Shown piece by piece: positions 23,850 to 32,919 of a stretch of 64,000 nucleotides of DNA. Position 1 is the stretch's first letter, and each line of letters begins with the position of its first letter. The stretch covers positions 62,001 to 126,000 of the forward strand of contig JBEKUJ010000004.1 in assembly GCA_049515135.1 (NCBI GenBank), read 5' to 3'. A model generated the notes under the pieces. The model worked only from the letters and a program-made list of their open reading frames with translations. It did no database searches and was not told the origin of the DNA. A program made the position numbers and the translations under genes. This DNA comes from Fen-1364 sp049515135. Its GTDB lineage: Bacteria > Spirochaetota > Spirochaetia > SZUA-6 > Fen-1364.

Positions 23850-26651
23850 ATGGCCACACGTATTACTCTCGCCTTGCTAATCGATCAACTTGTCTCAGGC
23901 TATGCACGGCTGATCATAGAAGGCATGGAACGGGGCTGCCGCGCCGCGGGAGCGAACCTCATTGTGTTCACGGGAAGAGTCCTTGGAAGCACGCGCGGAC
24001 ATGAATACCAGTACAATGTCATTTACGACTACATCCGCAAGGGGTCGGTGGACGCGCTCGTGATGGCGACGGGCACGCAGGGGACCTTCCTGCCCCTCAC
24101 GAGGATACGCGACTATGCGCGCCGATTCGGCGGTCTCCCCTTTGTCAGCATAGGCGCGGGCCTGGATGGCGCGCCGAACATCCGGGCGGAGAACCGCACC
24201 GGTATCCTCGAGGCGGTCGACCACCTTGTCGGCCATCACGGGGCTCGGAGAGTCGCTTTTCTGAAGGGCCCGGAGAGCAACATCGACGCAGCGGCGCGGC
24301 TCGCGGCTTTCCGGGAGGCAATCCGCGACAGGGGTCTCGAAGATGACCCCGCGCTCCTGATTCCCGGCGACTTCACCCGTGCGGGGGCCCGGGGCGCGGT
24401 CACTCGCTTCCTTGACAGTCATGCAGCTTTTGACGCCCTCCTTGCGGCGAACGACGAGATGGCAATGGCGTGTCTCGAGGTTTTGCGGGAGCACGGCGTG
24501 GCGGTGCCGGGGGAGGTGGCCCTGATCGGGTTCGACAATATCGCGGACGCGCAGTTCCTCGTTCCCTCGCTCACGACGGTGGAGCAGCATCTCCTGGGAC
24601 AGGGTGAGAGGGCCGCAGCCATGGCGGTGGGTCTGGCGCATGGGGAGAAGGAGACTGCCGAGGTTGTTCTCCCGACCAGGCTCGTACTCAGGACATCCTG
24701 CGGCTGCCTCCCTCGCGCAGTACTGGCTCTCGACATTGTGCTGCCTCGCGACGCAAAAGGATCCGAAGGCGGTTCGAGCGCGGGTAAGATCGCAGATCGA
24801 TGCCTGGCCGGCATTGCAGGCGACTGGCCGGTCGATTTCAATCCGAGAAGCACGATCATCAAGCTTGTTGCGGAAGTGGAAACAAAAGCGTTCCTGGAAA
24901 CCTTCCAGGCCGTCCTGTACGATCTCGTTTCGCGCGGCTTGGACATAACCCCGTGGCAATACCTCCTTGCGCTTCTCCAAGGAGAGCTCATCCGCCAGGC
25001 ACCCTCGCCAGACCGCGCGCTGGCCATCCGCGCCTCGTTCGAAAAAGCGCTGATGTTGCTGGGAAATGTGCTGAGGATCGAGCAAGGCAGGAAGCTGGCC
25101 GGTCTTCAGGATCACTTCTCGCAGCTGCGGCGCGTCATGGAAAGGCTCATCTCAGTCTCTTCCCTGGAGGAGCTCATGAACGACGTGGCCGGCGAGCTCT
25201 CGCGCCTGGACATCGAGACCTGCTTCATTGCCCGCTACGCGGAGGAGGTGCGCCATCACCGCGGTGAACCGTGGTCGATCCCCGCCAGAGCAGAGGCCAT
25301 GCTCGTGCGCGTGGACGGGAAGGTGCTCCGGTCGGCGGAGGATAGCACACATTTCGGGCCTGGAGAGAGTTTTCTTCCCCCGGTATTCTTGGACTCCGAC
25401 CATCCCCGCACCCTTGTAGCGATCGCAACCTTCTTTCGTGAAGACCAGATCGGATACATCGTTTTCGAACCCGGGACCCGGGATTGGGCGATCTACGAGG
25501 CCTTCTGCGTCCAGCTGGGCAGCCTCCTCAAGGGCTCGCTCCTCTTCGCCGCGCGGCAGCGGATGATCGACGCGCTCCTGCGGCTCGCCGCCCTGGTTGA
25601 GTCTTCACGGGACGCAATCTTCGGCGTAGATCTCCAGGATTTGGTGACGAGCTGGAACCGGGGCGCCGAGGGTGTCTTCGGCTTCACCGCAGGCGAGATG
25701 GTCGGCCAGCCGGTCTCCGCCCTGTTCACCCCGGAGTCTCTGGTGCAGACCCGCTCGCGCTGGAAGGATATTCGCGAGGGACGGCCAGTGTGCTCGTTCG
25801 AGACGGCCTGCCTGCGGAAGAACGGCTCCTCGATCCCGACTTCTCTCACCCTCTCGCCTATCGTGAACGAAGGGGGGACAGTCGCGGGGGTAGCCGTCAT
25901 TGCGAGGGACGTGACCGAGGAAAAGGCTCTCCAGTCCCGTTTTATTCAAGCCCAGCGTCTCGAAAGTCTCGAGACCCTCGCCGCGGGCGTCGCCCACCAG
26001 TTCAACAATATCGCCATGATCGTCACGGGGAATCTCGATGCCCTCATGGAAACAGGCGGCGTTTCTCCCAAGGGAAAGTTGCTCGCGGGGGAGGCAATGA
26101 AGGGGGCCGCGCGGTTTGTGGAGATAGCCGAGCGCTTCCAGGGACTCACAGGATCGGTCGCCGCAAGCGGGGAGAGCTGCAACCTCCCGGCGCTTGTCCG
26201 TTCGCACGTCGGCCTCTACGAGCAGAAACTGGAAAAAATGCATGCACGGCTCTTCCTGGACCTGCGCGAGGTCCCGCCGGTACGGATGGACCCGTATCGG
26301 GTCGCCTTCATTCTCTCCTCACTCCTGGACAACGCCCTCGACGCGCTGGCGGACCGCCCGGAGAGGAGCGTGACCGTCCGCACGGGACTCGAGGCGGCGA
26401 CCGCTTTTCTGGAGGTCAGCGACACCGGGTGCGGCATCCGGCGGGATGACCTGCCACGGCTTTTCACCCCGTTCTACACAACGAAGGGCGAATGGGCGGA
26501 GCCGGGTTCGTCCCAGGCCAAGGTGAAGGGCGTGGGTTTGAGCCTCTCGGTCTGCCGGAGCACAGTGGCCGCGTCGGGAGGGAAGATTCTCGTCGAAAGC
26601 GAGCATGCGAGGGGTGCCACCTTCCGGGTGCAGCTTCCCGTCGCAGAGTGA
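23850..26651 (+). CDS. LacI-type binding-domain sensor histidine kinase with PAS domain
   Basis: The product (933 aa) begins with a periplasmic-binding-protein-like domain of the LacI/GalR type (residues 1-290): LIIEGMERGCRAAGANLIVF, then LVGHHGARRVAFLKGP and NDEMAMACLEVLREHGVAVPGEVALIGFDN. There is no HTH and no signal peptide, so this domain senses a ligand in the cytoplasm. A helical linker follows, then PAS (about 570-690, AIFGVDLQDLVTSWNRGAEGVFGFTAGEMVGQP). The H-box LAAGVAHQFNNIAMI carries the phosphorylatable His; the ATPase has LLDNALDAL, DTGCGI and VKGVGLSLS. No receiver domain or adjacent response regulator is present. LacI-domain signalling hybrids are common in spirochaetes. Confidence 0.83.
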   Translation: MATRITLALLIDQLVSGYARLIIEGMERGCRAAGANLIVFTGRVLGSTRGHEYQYNVIYDYIRKGSVDALVMATGTQGTFLPLTRIRDYARRFGGLPFVSIGAGLDGAPNIRAENRTGILEAVDHLVGHHGARRVAFLKGPESNIDAAARLAAFREAIRDRGLEDDPALLIPGDFTRAGARGAVTRFLDSHAAFDALLAANDEMAMACLEVLREHGVAVPGEVALIGFDNIADAQFLVPSLTTVEQHLLGQGERAAAMAVGLAHGEKETAEVVLPTRLVLRTSCGCLPRAVLALDIVLPRDAKGSEGGSSAGKIADRCLAGIAGDWPVDFNPRSTIIKLVAEVETKAFLETFQAVLYDLVSRGLDITPWQYLLALLQGELIRQAPSPDRALAIRASFEKALMLLGNVLRIEQGRKLAGLQDHFSQLRRVMERLISVSSLEELMNDVAGELSRLDIETCFIARYAEEVRHHRGEPWSIPARAEAMLVRVDGKVLRSAEDSTHFGPGESFLPPVFLDSDHPRTLVAIATFFREDQIGYIVFEPGTRDWAIYEAFCVQLGSLLKGSLLFAARQRMIDALLRLAALVESSRDAIFGVDLQDLVTSWNRGAEGVFGFTAGEMVGQPVSALFTPESLVQTRSRWKDIREGRPVCSFETACLRKNGSSIPTSLTLSPIVNEGGTVAGVAVIARDVTEEKALQSRFIQAQRLESLETLAAGVAHQFNNIAMIVTGNLDALMETGGVSPKGKLLAGEAMKGAARFVEIAERFQGLTGSVAASGESCNLPALVRSHVGLYEQKLEKMHARLFLDLREVPPVRMDPYRVAFILSSLLDNALDALADRPERSVTVRTGLEAATAFLEVSDTGCGIRRDDLPRLFTPFYTTKGEWAEPGSSQAKVKGVGLSLSVCRSTVAASGGKILVESEHARGATFRVQLPVAE

Positions 26652-26778
26652 ACAACAGAAGCTTTGCCCGCTGCCGTTGCTTGCCATGGCACTGGCCATC
26701 TCTGTTTGCGCGACTGATCAGGCCGCTATGGCGGCTGTCGCACCGGTCCAGACGGCCCGAGTTCTTTTTTCTTGCCTT

Positions 26779-26800
26779 AAACTACTATCCGTAGTAGTTT
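26779..26800. promoter_or_regulatory. TetR-type operator: 9-bp inverted repeat
   Basis: AAACTACTA (26779-26787) and TAGTAGTTT (26792-26800) are exact inverted repeats with a 4-bp spacer. The site lies 38 bp before the hydrolase start, in front of the hydrolase-TetR pair. Symmetry, length and location are what a TetR-family dimer needs. It probably mediates autoregulation of the pair. Confidence 0.7.
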
Positions 26801-26837
26801 CTCGTTGTTGAGAACAATTAGAACAAAGGGAGCAAAC

Positions 26838-27707
26838 ATGCGACTTCATCGATTCTTGATTCCTCTCGCCGCCACAACCGCGGTGGTTGCCCGGGCGACG
26901 TCTGCAGCACCCGCCACGCAATTCCTGCAAACTGGGGAGGGCTCACTGGCGTATGACGACAGTGGGGGCAGAGGTCCGGTGGTGGTATGCATTCCCGGCA
27001 TGGGAGATCTCCGGGCCTCATATCGGTTCCTGGCACCGCAATTGACTGCAGCGGGATACCGCGTGATCACCATGGATGTCCGCGGGCATGGAGAGTCCTC
27101 CGTCGACTGGAAGTCATGGGACGCCGCCGCAGTGGGTCAGGACGTCCTCCACCTGATGGACGTCCTCGGAGTGCAGAAAGCGCATCTTGTCGGCAACTCT
27201 TTCGCTGCCGGGAGCGTGTACTGGACCACCGTTCAGGCTCCTGAACGCGTGATGAGCCTCACGCTTCTTGACCCAGCCATGCGCGACGGCAGGCCAAAAC
27301 CAGTGATAAACCTTATCCTGAACGCGGGACTCTCCGGATTCTGGGGCCCCGGCTTCTGGCTGGCATACTGGGACGGGCTCTTTCCCGTGAAAAAACCCCG
27401 GGACTTCGCGGCCTACAGAGCCGCACTCAAATCAAACCTCTCGGAGCCCGGAAGGCTCGCAGCCCTGAAGAGGATGGCTTTTGCGTCCAAGGCGCCAATC
27501 GAGGCAATTCTCGGCAAGGCAAAGGTTCCCATACTTTTGATCATGGGATCGAAGGACAAGGACTTTGCGGATCCGCCCGCAGAGGCAGCACTACTCGCAG
27601 CCCGGACGGGCGCACAGGTCCAGATTCTGGAGGCGGGTCACTATCCTCAGGTCGAGCAGCCTGAGCAAACGGCCCAGCTCATCCTGGCCTTCCTGGGTGC
27701 GCGGTAG
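26838..27707 (+). CDS. Exported alpha/beta hydrolase
   Basis: The 289-aa product starts at ATG 26838 (AAGGGAG upstream) with a signal peptide (MRLHRFLIPLAATTAVV..., cleaved near SAAPA). The hydrolase fold shows VVVCIPGMGDLRASYRFLAPQL (oxyanion region), VITMDVRGHGESS, and HLVGNSFAAGSVY with nucleophile Ser in G-N-S-F-A. The acid is likely Asp in LLIMGSKDKDFADP and the base His in LEAGHYPQVEQPE. It overlaps the TetR gene by one base (TAGTG) and lies under the palindromic operator, so it is presumably induced by a ligand of that regulator. Substrate is unknown; it could be an esterase, lactonase or haloperoxidase-like enzyme. Confidence 0.85.
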   Translation: MRLHRFLIPLAATTAVVARATSAAPATQFLQTGEGSLAYDDSGGRGPVVVCIPGMGDLRASYRFLAPQLTAAGYRVITMDVRGHGESSVDWKSWDAAAVGQDVLHLMDVLGVQKAHLVGNSFAAGSVYWTTVQAPERVMSLTLLDPAMRDGRPKPVINLILNAGLSGFWGPGFWLAYWDGLFPVKKPRDFAAYRAALKSNLSEPGRLAALKRMAFASKAPIEAILGKAKVPILLIMGSKDKDFADPPAEAALLAARTGAQVQILEAGHYPQVEQPEQTAQLILAFLGAR

Positions 27708-28282
27708 TGCCTCGCGCAGGTCTGGACGCGGACCGGGTGACGCGGGAAGCCCTTCGCTTTGTCGATGAAGCCGGCTTGGGCGCCCTTTCCGTTGCTTCTC
27801 TTGCCGCGCGCTTGGGAGTCAAGAGGCCCAGTCTCTACAACCACATCCGCAGCATGCAAGGGCTGCGCGATTCTCTCAGGGCGCTTGTCTTTGCTGAAGT
27901 CGCCGCTATGGCAGAGGAAGTCACCCCTCGTCACGGCCGTGAGGGGCTTCTGGCCATGGCGCGGGCCCTCCGACAGTATATCCTGCGCCATCCCCGGCGC
28001 ATCGACCTTCTGCTGGAGAATGCAGAGGATGCAACCGGCCCGCTCCGCGATGCCTCCCAGAGCCTGCTGAGGCGGATGACCGAGCTCCTTCGCAGTCTCG
28101 GCATATCAGGAGCGCAGGCGATCCACGCGGCACGCCTGCTTCGGGCCCTCTGGATTGGATTCGCGCTGATCGAGTCGAGAGGGGGGTACGCGATGGACAT
28201 CCCCATCGAGGATAGCTTCACCTTTGCCCTGGAAGCGCTGCACCGCGCCTTTGCGCCAAAATCAGAGGGGGTTGATGGGTGA
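27707..28282 (+). CDS. TetR-family transcriptional regulator
   Basis: The 191-aa product, from GTG 27707, has an N-terminal HTH: LSVASLAARLGVKRPSLYNHIRSMQGLRD, the usual TetR helix 2-3 with Tyr in recognition helix 3. The C-terminal ligand domain has ARLLRALWIGFALIESRGGY, a pattern of the subfamily that ends in a W-x-G motif. It is the second gene of the pair controlled by the 22-bp inverted repeat at 26779-26800 and most likely represses it. Confidence 0.88.
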   Translation: MPRAGLDADRVTREALRFVDEAGLGALSVASLAARLGVKRPSLYNHIRSMQGLRDSLRALVFAEVAAMAEEVTPRHGREGLLAMARALRQYILRHPRRIDLLLENAEDATGPLRDASQSLLRRMTELLRSLGISGAQAIHAARLLRALWIGFALIESRGGYAMDIPIEDSFTFALEALHRAFAPKSEGVDG

Positions 28283-28303
28283 TAGCCTCAGCGCTCGCAT
28301 CCT

Positions 28304-29083
28304 TCAGCCGCCAGGAGTTTCGGCGCTTGTCACGATGGCCGCGGCTGCCTGCGTTCCGATGCGGCCGGCGCCCGCGGCCACCATTGCGAGGGCATCCTTG
28401 CAGGTGCGCACTCCGCCGCTCGCCTTGATGCCGAGGTCCTTCCCGACAATCCTGCGCATCAGCAGCAGGTCTTCCACAGTCGCCCCGCCTCCCAGGAAGC
28501 CCGTGGAGGTGGAGACGAAATCCGCCCCTGCCTTCCTGGAAAGCTCGCACGCTATGACCTTCTCCTCCGGGGTGAGGAAAACCGTCTTGATGATCACTTT
28601 GAGGACGGTCACCGGGCGCGTTGCCCTGCGCACCGCTCTGATGTCCTGCTCCACGCCGCGAAAATCCCCCGACCTGAGGAGCCCCACGTTGATCACCATG
28701 TCGATTTCCGAGGCGCCGTCGGAGACGGCCTCACGGGTCTCGAAAGCCTTGGACCGGCTGGTGGCCGCCCCCAGGGGAAAGCCCACCACCGAGCATACCC
28801 TGACTGCCGAGCCCTGCAGCCTGCGCGCCACCATGGCAACCCGGCCGGAGTTGACGCAGACGCTGAAAGCGCCGATCTGGACCGCTTCCTGGCAAAGTCT
28901 CTCCAGGGCTGCCGAGCTTGCCTCGGGGCGCAGCATCGTGGAATCCAAAAGGCCGGCCAACTCTGCCTGCCCCAGCGCCATGGACTCCGAAGCGCCATGA
29001 CTGGGAGGCTGCGGCGAGCCGGTTCTCCCGATGCGAGCCGACACCTCCGCCACGATCTGTTCAACCAGCTGCTTGTGGTCCAT
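28304..29083 (-). CDS. Deoxyribose-phosphate aldolase-like protein lacking the Schiff-base lysine
   Basis: The 259-aa product follows the DeoC fold with about 40 extra N-terminal residues. Family segments are clear: VVGFPLGAATSRSKAFE, EIDMVINVGLLRSG, LKVIIKTVFLTPEEKV and GIKASGGVRTCKDA. However, the Schiff-base lysine of DERA (K in D-F-x-K-T-S-T-G) is Ser191 here (ADFVSTSTG). The early D-H-T-x-L-K-P motif reads DSTMLRPEA, losing His and Lys as well. The proton-relay Lys220 is kept, and Lys166 replaces the usual Glu in VIIET. Normal DERA chemistry is doubtful; a shifted lysine or a different reaction is possible. Convergent with the TetR gene after 21 bp. Confidence 0.8.
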   Translation of the reverse strand: MDHKQLVEQIVAEVSARIGRTGSPQPPSHGASESMALGQAELAGLLDSTMLRPEASSAALERLCQEAVQIGAFSVCVNSGRVAMVARRLQGSAVRVCSVVGFPLGAATSRSKAFETREAVSDGASEIDMVINVGLLRSGDFRGVEQDIRAVRRATRPVTVLKVIIKTVFLTPEEKVIACELSRKAGADFVSTSTGFLGGGATVEDLLLMRRIVGKDLGIKASGGVRTCKDALAMVAAGAGRIGTQAAAAIVTSAETPGG

Positions 29084-29141
29084 TCGAGAACCCAGAGTCC
29101 CACGAACGCGGCCGTGCGGTCAATCCGGGGGTATTCTCTCT

Positions 29142-30860
29142 TCAGCCTGTAATCGCGCCTTTGCTCGCTGATGAGACCAGTCTGGCATACTTGGCCAGGG
29201 CGCCCGTTGAATAGGCGCTTTTCCTCGGCTTCCAGGCCTTTCGCCGCTTTTCAATCTCTTCTTGTGACACGTCTGCCGAAAGATTTCCCTTCTTTGCGTC
29301 TATTGTGATCTGGTCGCCGTCGTGCAGGAAGGCAATCAGCCCTCCGTCGCTTGCCTCGGGACAGACGTGGCCCACCAGCATGCCATGGCTGCCGCCGGAG
29401 AACCTTCCGTCCGTTATGAGCGCGACATCCGAAAGCATTCCCGCCCCCGCCAGCGCCGACGTGGGGGCCAGCATCTCGCGCATTCCCGGGCCGCCGCGCG
29501 GGCCTTCGTTTCGGATCACCACGGTGTCGCCCTTGCGGATGGCCTTCGAGAGGATGGCCTTCAGGGCGTCCTCCTCGCTCTCGAACACCCGCGCGGGTCC
29601 GCGATGGACGAACTCGCCGATCCCGGCTGTCTTCAACACCGCGCCTTCCTCCGCAAGGTTCCCGCGAAGGATGCTGATGGGCCCCCGGGGGTCAACGGGG
29701 TTCGAAAAGGCGTGGATCACATCCTGGCCGTCCAGGTCGGTGGACACAGCGGACAGGTTTTCCCGCACGGTGCGGCCGCTCACCGTCATGCAGTCCCCGT
29801 GCAGCAGTCCCTCATCCAGGAGAAGCCTCATCACCTTCTGCACTCCCCCTGCGTGGTAGAGGTCGTTCATGACGTAGCGGCCGCCTGGCTTCATGTCGCA
29901 CAGCGTGGGAGTGCTCTGATAGAAGCGATTGAACTCGAAGATGTCCAGCGGAACCTGCGCTTCGGCGGCCAGCGCCAGGAGGTGCAGCACCGCGTTTGTG
30001 GAGCCGCCTACCGCCATGACCACCCGGATGGCGTTCTCGAAAGCCTCACGGGTCATGATGTCCCGCGGGGTGAGGCCGCGCCGCACCAGCTCCATGAGCG
30101 ATGAGCCGGCGCGCTTCATGTCCTCTTTCTTGCCTGGCTCCACCGCGGGGACGGAGCAGCTCCCCGGAAGGCTCATCCCGATGGCTTCCATTGCAGAGGC
30201 CATGGTGTTGGCGGTGTACATGCCGCCGCATGCTCCGGGACCCGGGCAGGCTGTGCATTCGATGCCGTGCCTTTCTTCCTCCGTGATGGCCCCTGCGGAG
30301 AACCTGCCCACAGCCTCGAAGGCGCTCACAATGTCCACGGGAGTTCCCCGGTAGTCACCGGCCTTGATGGAGCCCCCGTACACGAACAGCGAGGGGAGAT
30401 TGAGCCTGGCCATGGCCATGACCGTGCCGGGGATGGTCTTGTCGCATCCGCCGATGCCGAGGATTGCGTCCATCTGGTGGCCCCTGACCACGAGCTCTAT
30501 GGCATCAGCTATGGTATCCCTGCTCACGAGGGAGCATTTCATGCCCTCATGTCCCATGGCTTCGCCGTCCGTCACCACAAACGTATTGAACTTCATGGGG
30601 GCGCCGCCCGCTTCTTTCACGGCCGCCTTGGAGATGGCGGCCAGGTCGTCCAGGTGGACATTGCACGGCGTCACCTCGCTCCCGGCGGATGCAATGGCGA
30701 CTATCGGTTTTTCGAAATCCTCGTCCTGGAACCCGACTGCCCGCAGCATTGCCCTGTTGGGCATCCGGGCCACCCCCTCGGTCATTGCACGGCTGTGCCG
30801 GTTGAGGGGCTGGCTCGCTTTTTCAGCGTGCGTCTTTTCGGTGCGTGCTTTTTCAGCCAC
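29142..30860 (-). CDS. ilvD: Dihydroxy-acid dehydratase
   Basis: The product (572 aa from GTG 30860) dehydrates 2,3-dihydroxy-isovalerate and -methylvalerate, a late step of valine/isoleucine synthesis. Iron-sulfur and active-site motifs are GIGGCDKTIPG, CTACPGPGACGGMYTANTM and DGRFSGGSHG near the end. Length is normal. GTG 30860 overlaps the leuD stop (GTGGCTGA) and has GGAG upstream; a TTG at 30884 would add eight residues. The first 25 residues are unusually rich in Ala, Glu and Lys with repeated AEK/TEK units. It is the last gene of the cluster. Confidence 0.93.
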   Translation of the reverse strand: MAEKARTEKTHAEKASQPLNRHSRAMTEGVARMPNRAMLRAVGFQDEDFEKPIVAIASAGSEVTPCNVHLDDLAAISKAAVKEAGGAPMKFNTFVVTDGEAMGHEGMKCSLVSRDTIADAIELVVRGHQMDAILGIGGCDKTIPGTVMAMARLNLPSLFVYGGSIKAGDYRGTPVDIVSAFEAVGRFSAGAITEEERHGIECTACPGPGACGGMYTANTMASAMEAIGMSLPGSCSVPAVEPGKKEDMKRAGSSLMELVRRGLTPRDIMTREAFENAIRVVMAVGGSTNAVLHLLALAAEAQVPLDIFEFNRFYQSTPTLCDMKPGGRYVMNDLYHAGGVQKVMRLLLDEGLLHGDCMTVSGRTVRENLSAVSTDLDGQDVIHAFSNPVDPRGPISILRGNLAEEGAVLKTAGIGEFVHRGPARVFESEEDALKAILSKAIRKGDTVVIRNEGPRGGPGMREMLAPTSALAGAGMLSDVALITDGRFSGGSHGMLVGHVCPEASDGGLIAFLHDGDQITIDAKKGNLSADVSQEEIEKRRKAWKPRKSAYSTGALAKYARLVSSASKGAITG

Positions 30861-31494
30861 GGCCGGCTCCGCGCGCAGCCGCAAAGCCGTTCAGGTAGGG
30901 AATGCGCGAGGCGGCGGCCCGTATGGCTTCCCTGTTGGAAAGCAGCATGGCCGTGGTGTCCCAGGTCCCCGACACCAGGCTCTTCCTGTCGGAGTCCGGC
31001 ATGGTGAAAGTCACTCTCTGGCCACCTGCTGTCACCGTGAGCGATTCCAGGTCGATGGAGAGCTCGAGGCCCGGGTCTGCGTCCACCAGGGCCTGGAGCT
31101 TCAACGCGTCCTCGTGGGAGACCCTGGAAGCCGGCAGGCCAAGGGCGGTGCAGTTGCCCGAGAATATCTCCGCAAACGACTCTCCAACGAACGCCCGGAT
31201 GCCCATGCGCATCAGCGACTGGGGAGCATGCTCCCGCGATGACCCGCAGCCGAAGTTGCGGTTCACAAGGAGAATGGTTCCGCCGGCAAACCTGCTGTCG
31301 TTCAGGGGATGCTTCTTCGGTTTTCCGTTGTCATCGAAGCGCTCGTCAAAGAACGCGTACTTGCCCAGCTCCTCGAATGTGATCAGGCGAAGGTAGCGGG
31401 CCGGGATGATCCTGTCCGTGTCGATGTCGTCCCCCGGCACCACGATGCCCCTGCCCCTGATGAGCTTCCTGACGCCCTCACCCCCAGCCATCAT
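30853..31494 (-). CDS. leuD: 3-isopropylmalate dehydratase small subunit
   Basis: The 213-aa product pairs with LeuC to isomerise 2- to 3-isopropylmalate in leucine synthesis. Typical segments are GRGIVVPGDDIDTDRIIPARYL, LVNRNFGCGSSREHAP (substrate loop) and FAEIFSGNCTALGLP. Length is near normal. Its start overlaps the LeuC stop (ATGA) with GGGAGG just ahead, and its end overlaps ilvD by 8 nt. All junctions of this cluster are tight, so equal-level translation is likely. Confidence 0.93.
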   Translation of the reverse strand: MMAGGEGVRKLIRGRGIVVPGDDIDTDRIIPARYLRLITFEELGKYAFFDERFDDNGKPKKHPLNDSRFAGGTILLVNRNFGCGSSREHAPQSLMRMGIRAFVGESFAEIFSGNCTALGLPASRVSHEDALKLQALVDADPGLELSIDLESLTVTAGGQRVTFTMPDSDRKSLVSGTWDTTAMLLSNREAIRAAASRIPYLNGFAAARGAGRG

Positions 31495-32915
31495 GACCTC
31501 CCGTTTCCGCTGCCGGCCGGCAGAACCTGGCGCGCATCCACAACTTCACCTGCAAGAGCGGCAGCCGCCGCCATGGCGGGGCTCATGAGGAGCGTCCGCC
31601 CGTGCGGGGACCCCTGCCGGCCGATGAAGTTCCTGTTGGAAGAGCTTGCGCACACCTGGCGGCCGGTGAGCTTGTCTGGGTTCATTGCAAGGCACATGGA
31701 GCAGCCCGCATCCCGCCACTCGAACCCTGCCTCGCGGAAAATCTCGGGGAGCCCTTCCTCATTCGCCTGGCGCAGCACGGCGCGGGATCCGGGAACAACC
31801 AGGGCCTTCACGCCCGCAGACACCTTCCTGCCTTTGACCACCCGGGCGGCTTCGCGAAGGTCGCTGATCCTCCCGTTCGTGCAGGACCCGATGAACGCCA
31901 CATCCACCGGCAGTCCCTGGATGGGCTGGCCCTCAGTGAATCCCGTGTGGTCGTACGCCTTTCTCAGGGCGTCCTGGTCTGCGGGGCGCGCTTCGGAAAC
32001 ACGGGGAAGTCTGCCCGACACCCCGATGGCCTGTCCCGGGTTGATCCCCCAGGAAACCATGGGCTCCAGGGAATTGCCGTCAAGCGTGAACGTGTCCGCG
32101 TAGTCTGCGCCGGGGTCGGATGCCATGCTCTTCCAGAACTGCACGGCCTTGTCGAAATCCTGGCCTGCGGGCACGAACCGTCTGCCCTTCAGGTAATCGA
32201 ATGTCACCTCGTCGGGGTTGATGTAGCCCGCGCGGGCGCCGCCTTCGATGCTCATGTTGCACATGGTGAGGCGCGCCTCCATGGGCAGCGCAGCAACGGC
32301 ACGGCCCCCGTACTCATATGCAAAGCCGATTCCGCCATTGACGCCGAGCTCCGCGATGATGCGGATGATGAGGTCTTTTGCGTGCACCCCGGGGCGCAGC
32401 GATCCGCTCACCTCGATCCTGCGCACCCTGGGCCGGGAGAGCGCCAGGGTCTGCGTGGCCAGGATGTCCCGGATCTGGGAAGTCCCGACCCCGAATGCAA
32501 TGGAGCCCAGGGCGCCGTGAGTGGAGGTGTGCGAATCCCCGCAGGCAATCGTCATGCCCGGCTGCGTGAGGCCGAGCTCCGGGCCGATGATGTGAACGAT
32601 TCCCTGGTCGTCCGTGTTGCCGAAGAACTGGATGCCGTGGGCGCGCGCATTCTTCTCGATGACCCGCATCATCTGCTCTGCAAGCTCGTCCGCGAAGGGC
32701 CGGCGCTGGCCGTCGGTGGGCACGATGTGGTCCACCGTGGCGAAGGTGCGTTCTGGAAAGAGCACGTTCAGCCCCCGGTCCTCAAGGGCCTGGAAGGCCT
32801 GGGGTGAGGTTACCTCGTGAACGAGATGCAGCCCGATGAACAGCTGATCCTGCCCCGAGGGCAGCGTTGCGACCTTGTGCAGGTCCCACACCTTGTCGAG
32901 CAGCGTCCTTCCCAT
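31491..32915 (-). CDS. leuC: 3-isopropylmalate dehydratase large subunit
   Basis: The 474-aa product is the aconitase-type subunit carrying the [4Fe-4S] cluster. Cluster cysteines lie in FIGSCTNGRISDL and in DAGCSMCLAMNPDKL. HLVHEVTSPQAFQAL and CGDSHTSTHGALGSIAFG are further signatures. The last portion, ASSSNRNFIGRQG, ends the active site. The gene starts 4 nt after ilvN. The GAGGAGG within the ilvN end could serve as its ribosome binding site though it is about 12 nt away. Confidence 0.94.
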   Translation of the reverse strand: MGRTLLDKVWDLHKVATLPSGQDQLFIGLHLVHEVTSPQAFQALEDRGLNVLFPERTFATVDHIVPTDGQRRPFADELAEQMMRVIEKNARAHGIQFFGNTDDQGIVHIIGPELGLTQPGMTIACGDSHTSTHGALGSIAFGVGTSQIRDILATQTLALSRPRVRRIEVSGSLRPGVHAKDLIIRIIAELGVNGGIGFAYEYGGRAVAALPMEARLTMCNMSIEGGARAGYINPDEVTFDYLKGRRFVPAGQDFDKAVQFWKSMASDPGADYADTFTLDGNSLEPMVSWGINPGQAIGVSGRLPRVSEARPADQDALRKAYDHTGFTEGQPIQGLPVDVAFIGSCTNGRISDLREAARVVKGRKVSAGVKALVVPGSRAVLRQANEEGLPEIFREAGFEWRDAGCSMCLAMNPDKLTGRQVCASSSNRNFIGRQGSPHGRTLLMSPAMAAAAALAGEVVDARQVLPAGSGNGRS

Positions 32916-32919
32916 GATG

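Noticed and set aside
23895..25115. 406-codon minus-strand frame
   Set aside because: Antisense to the LacI-type domain of the sensor kinase; no start signal or motif.
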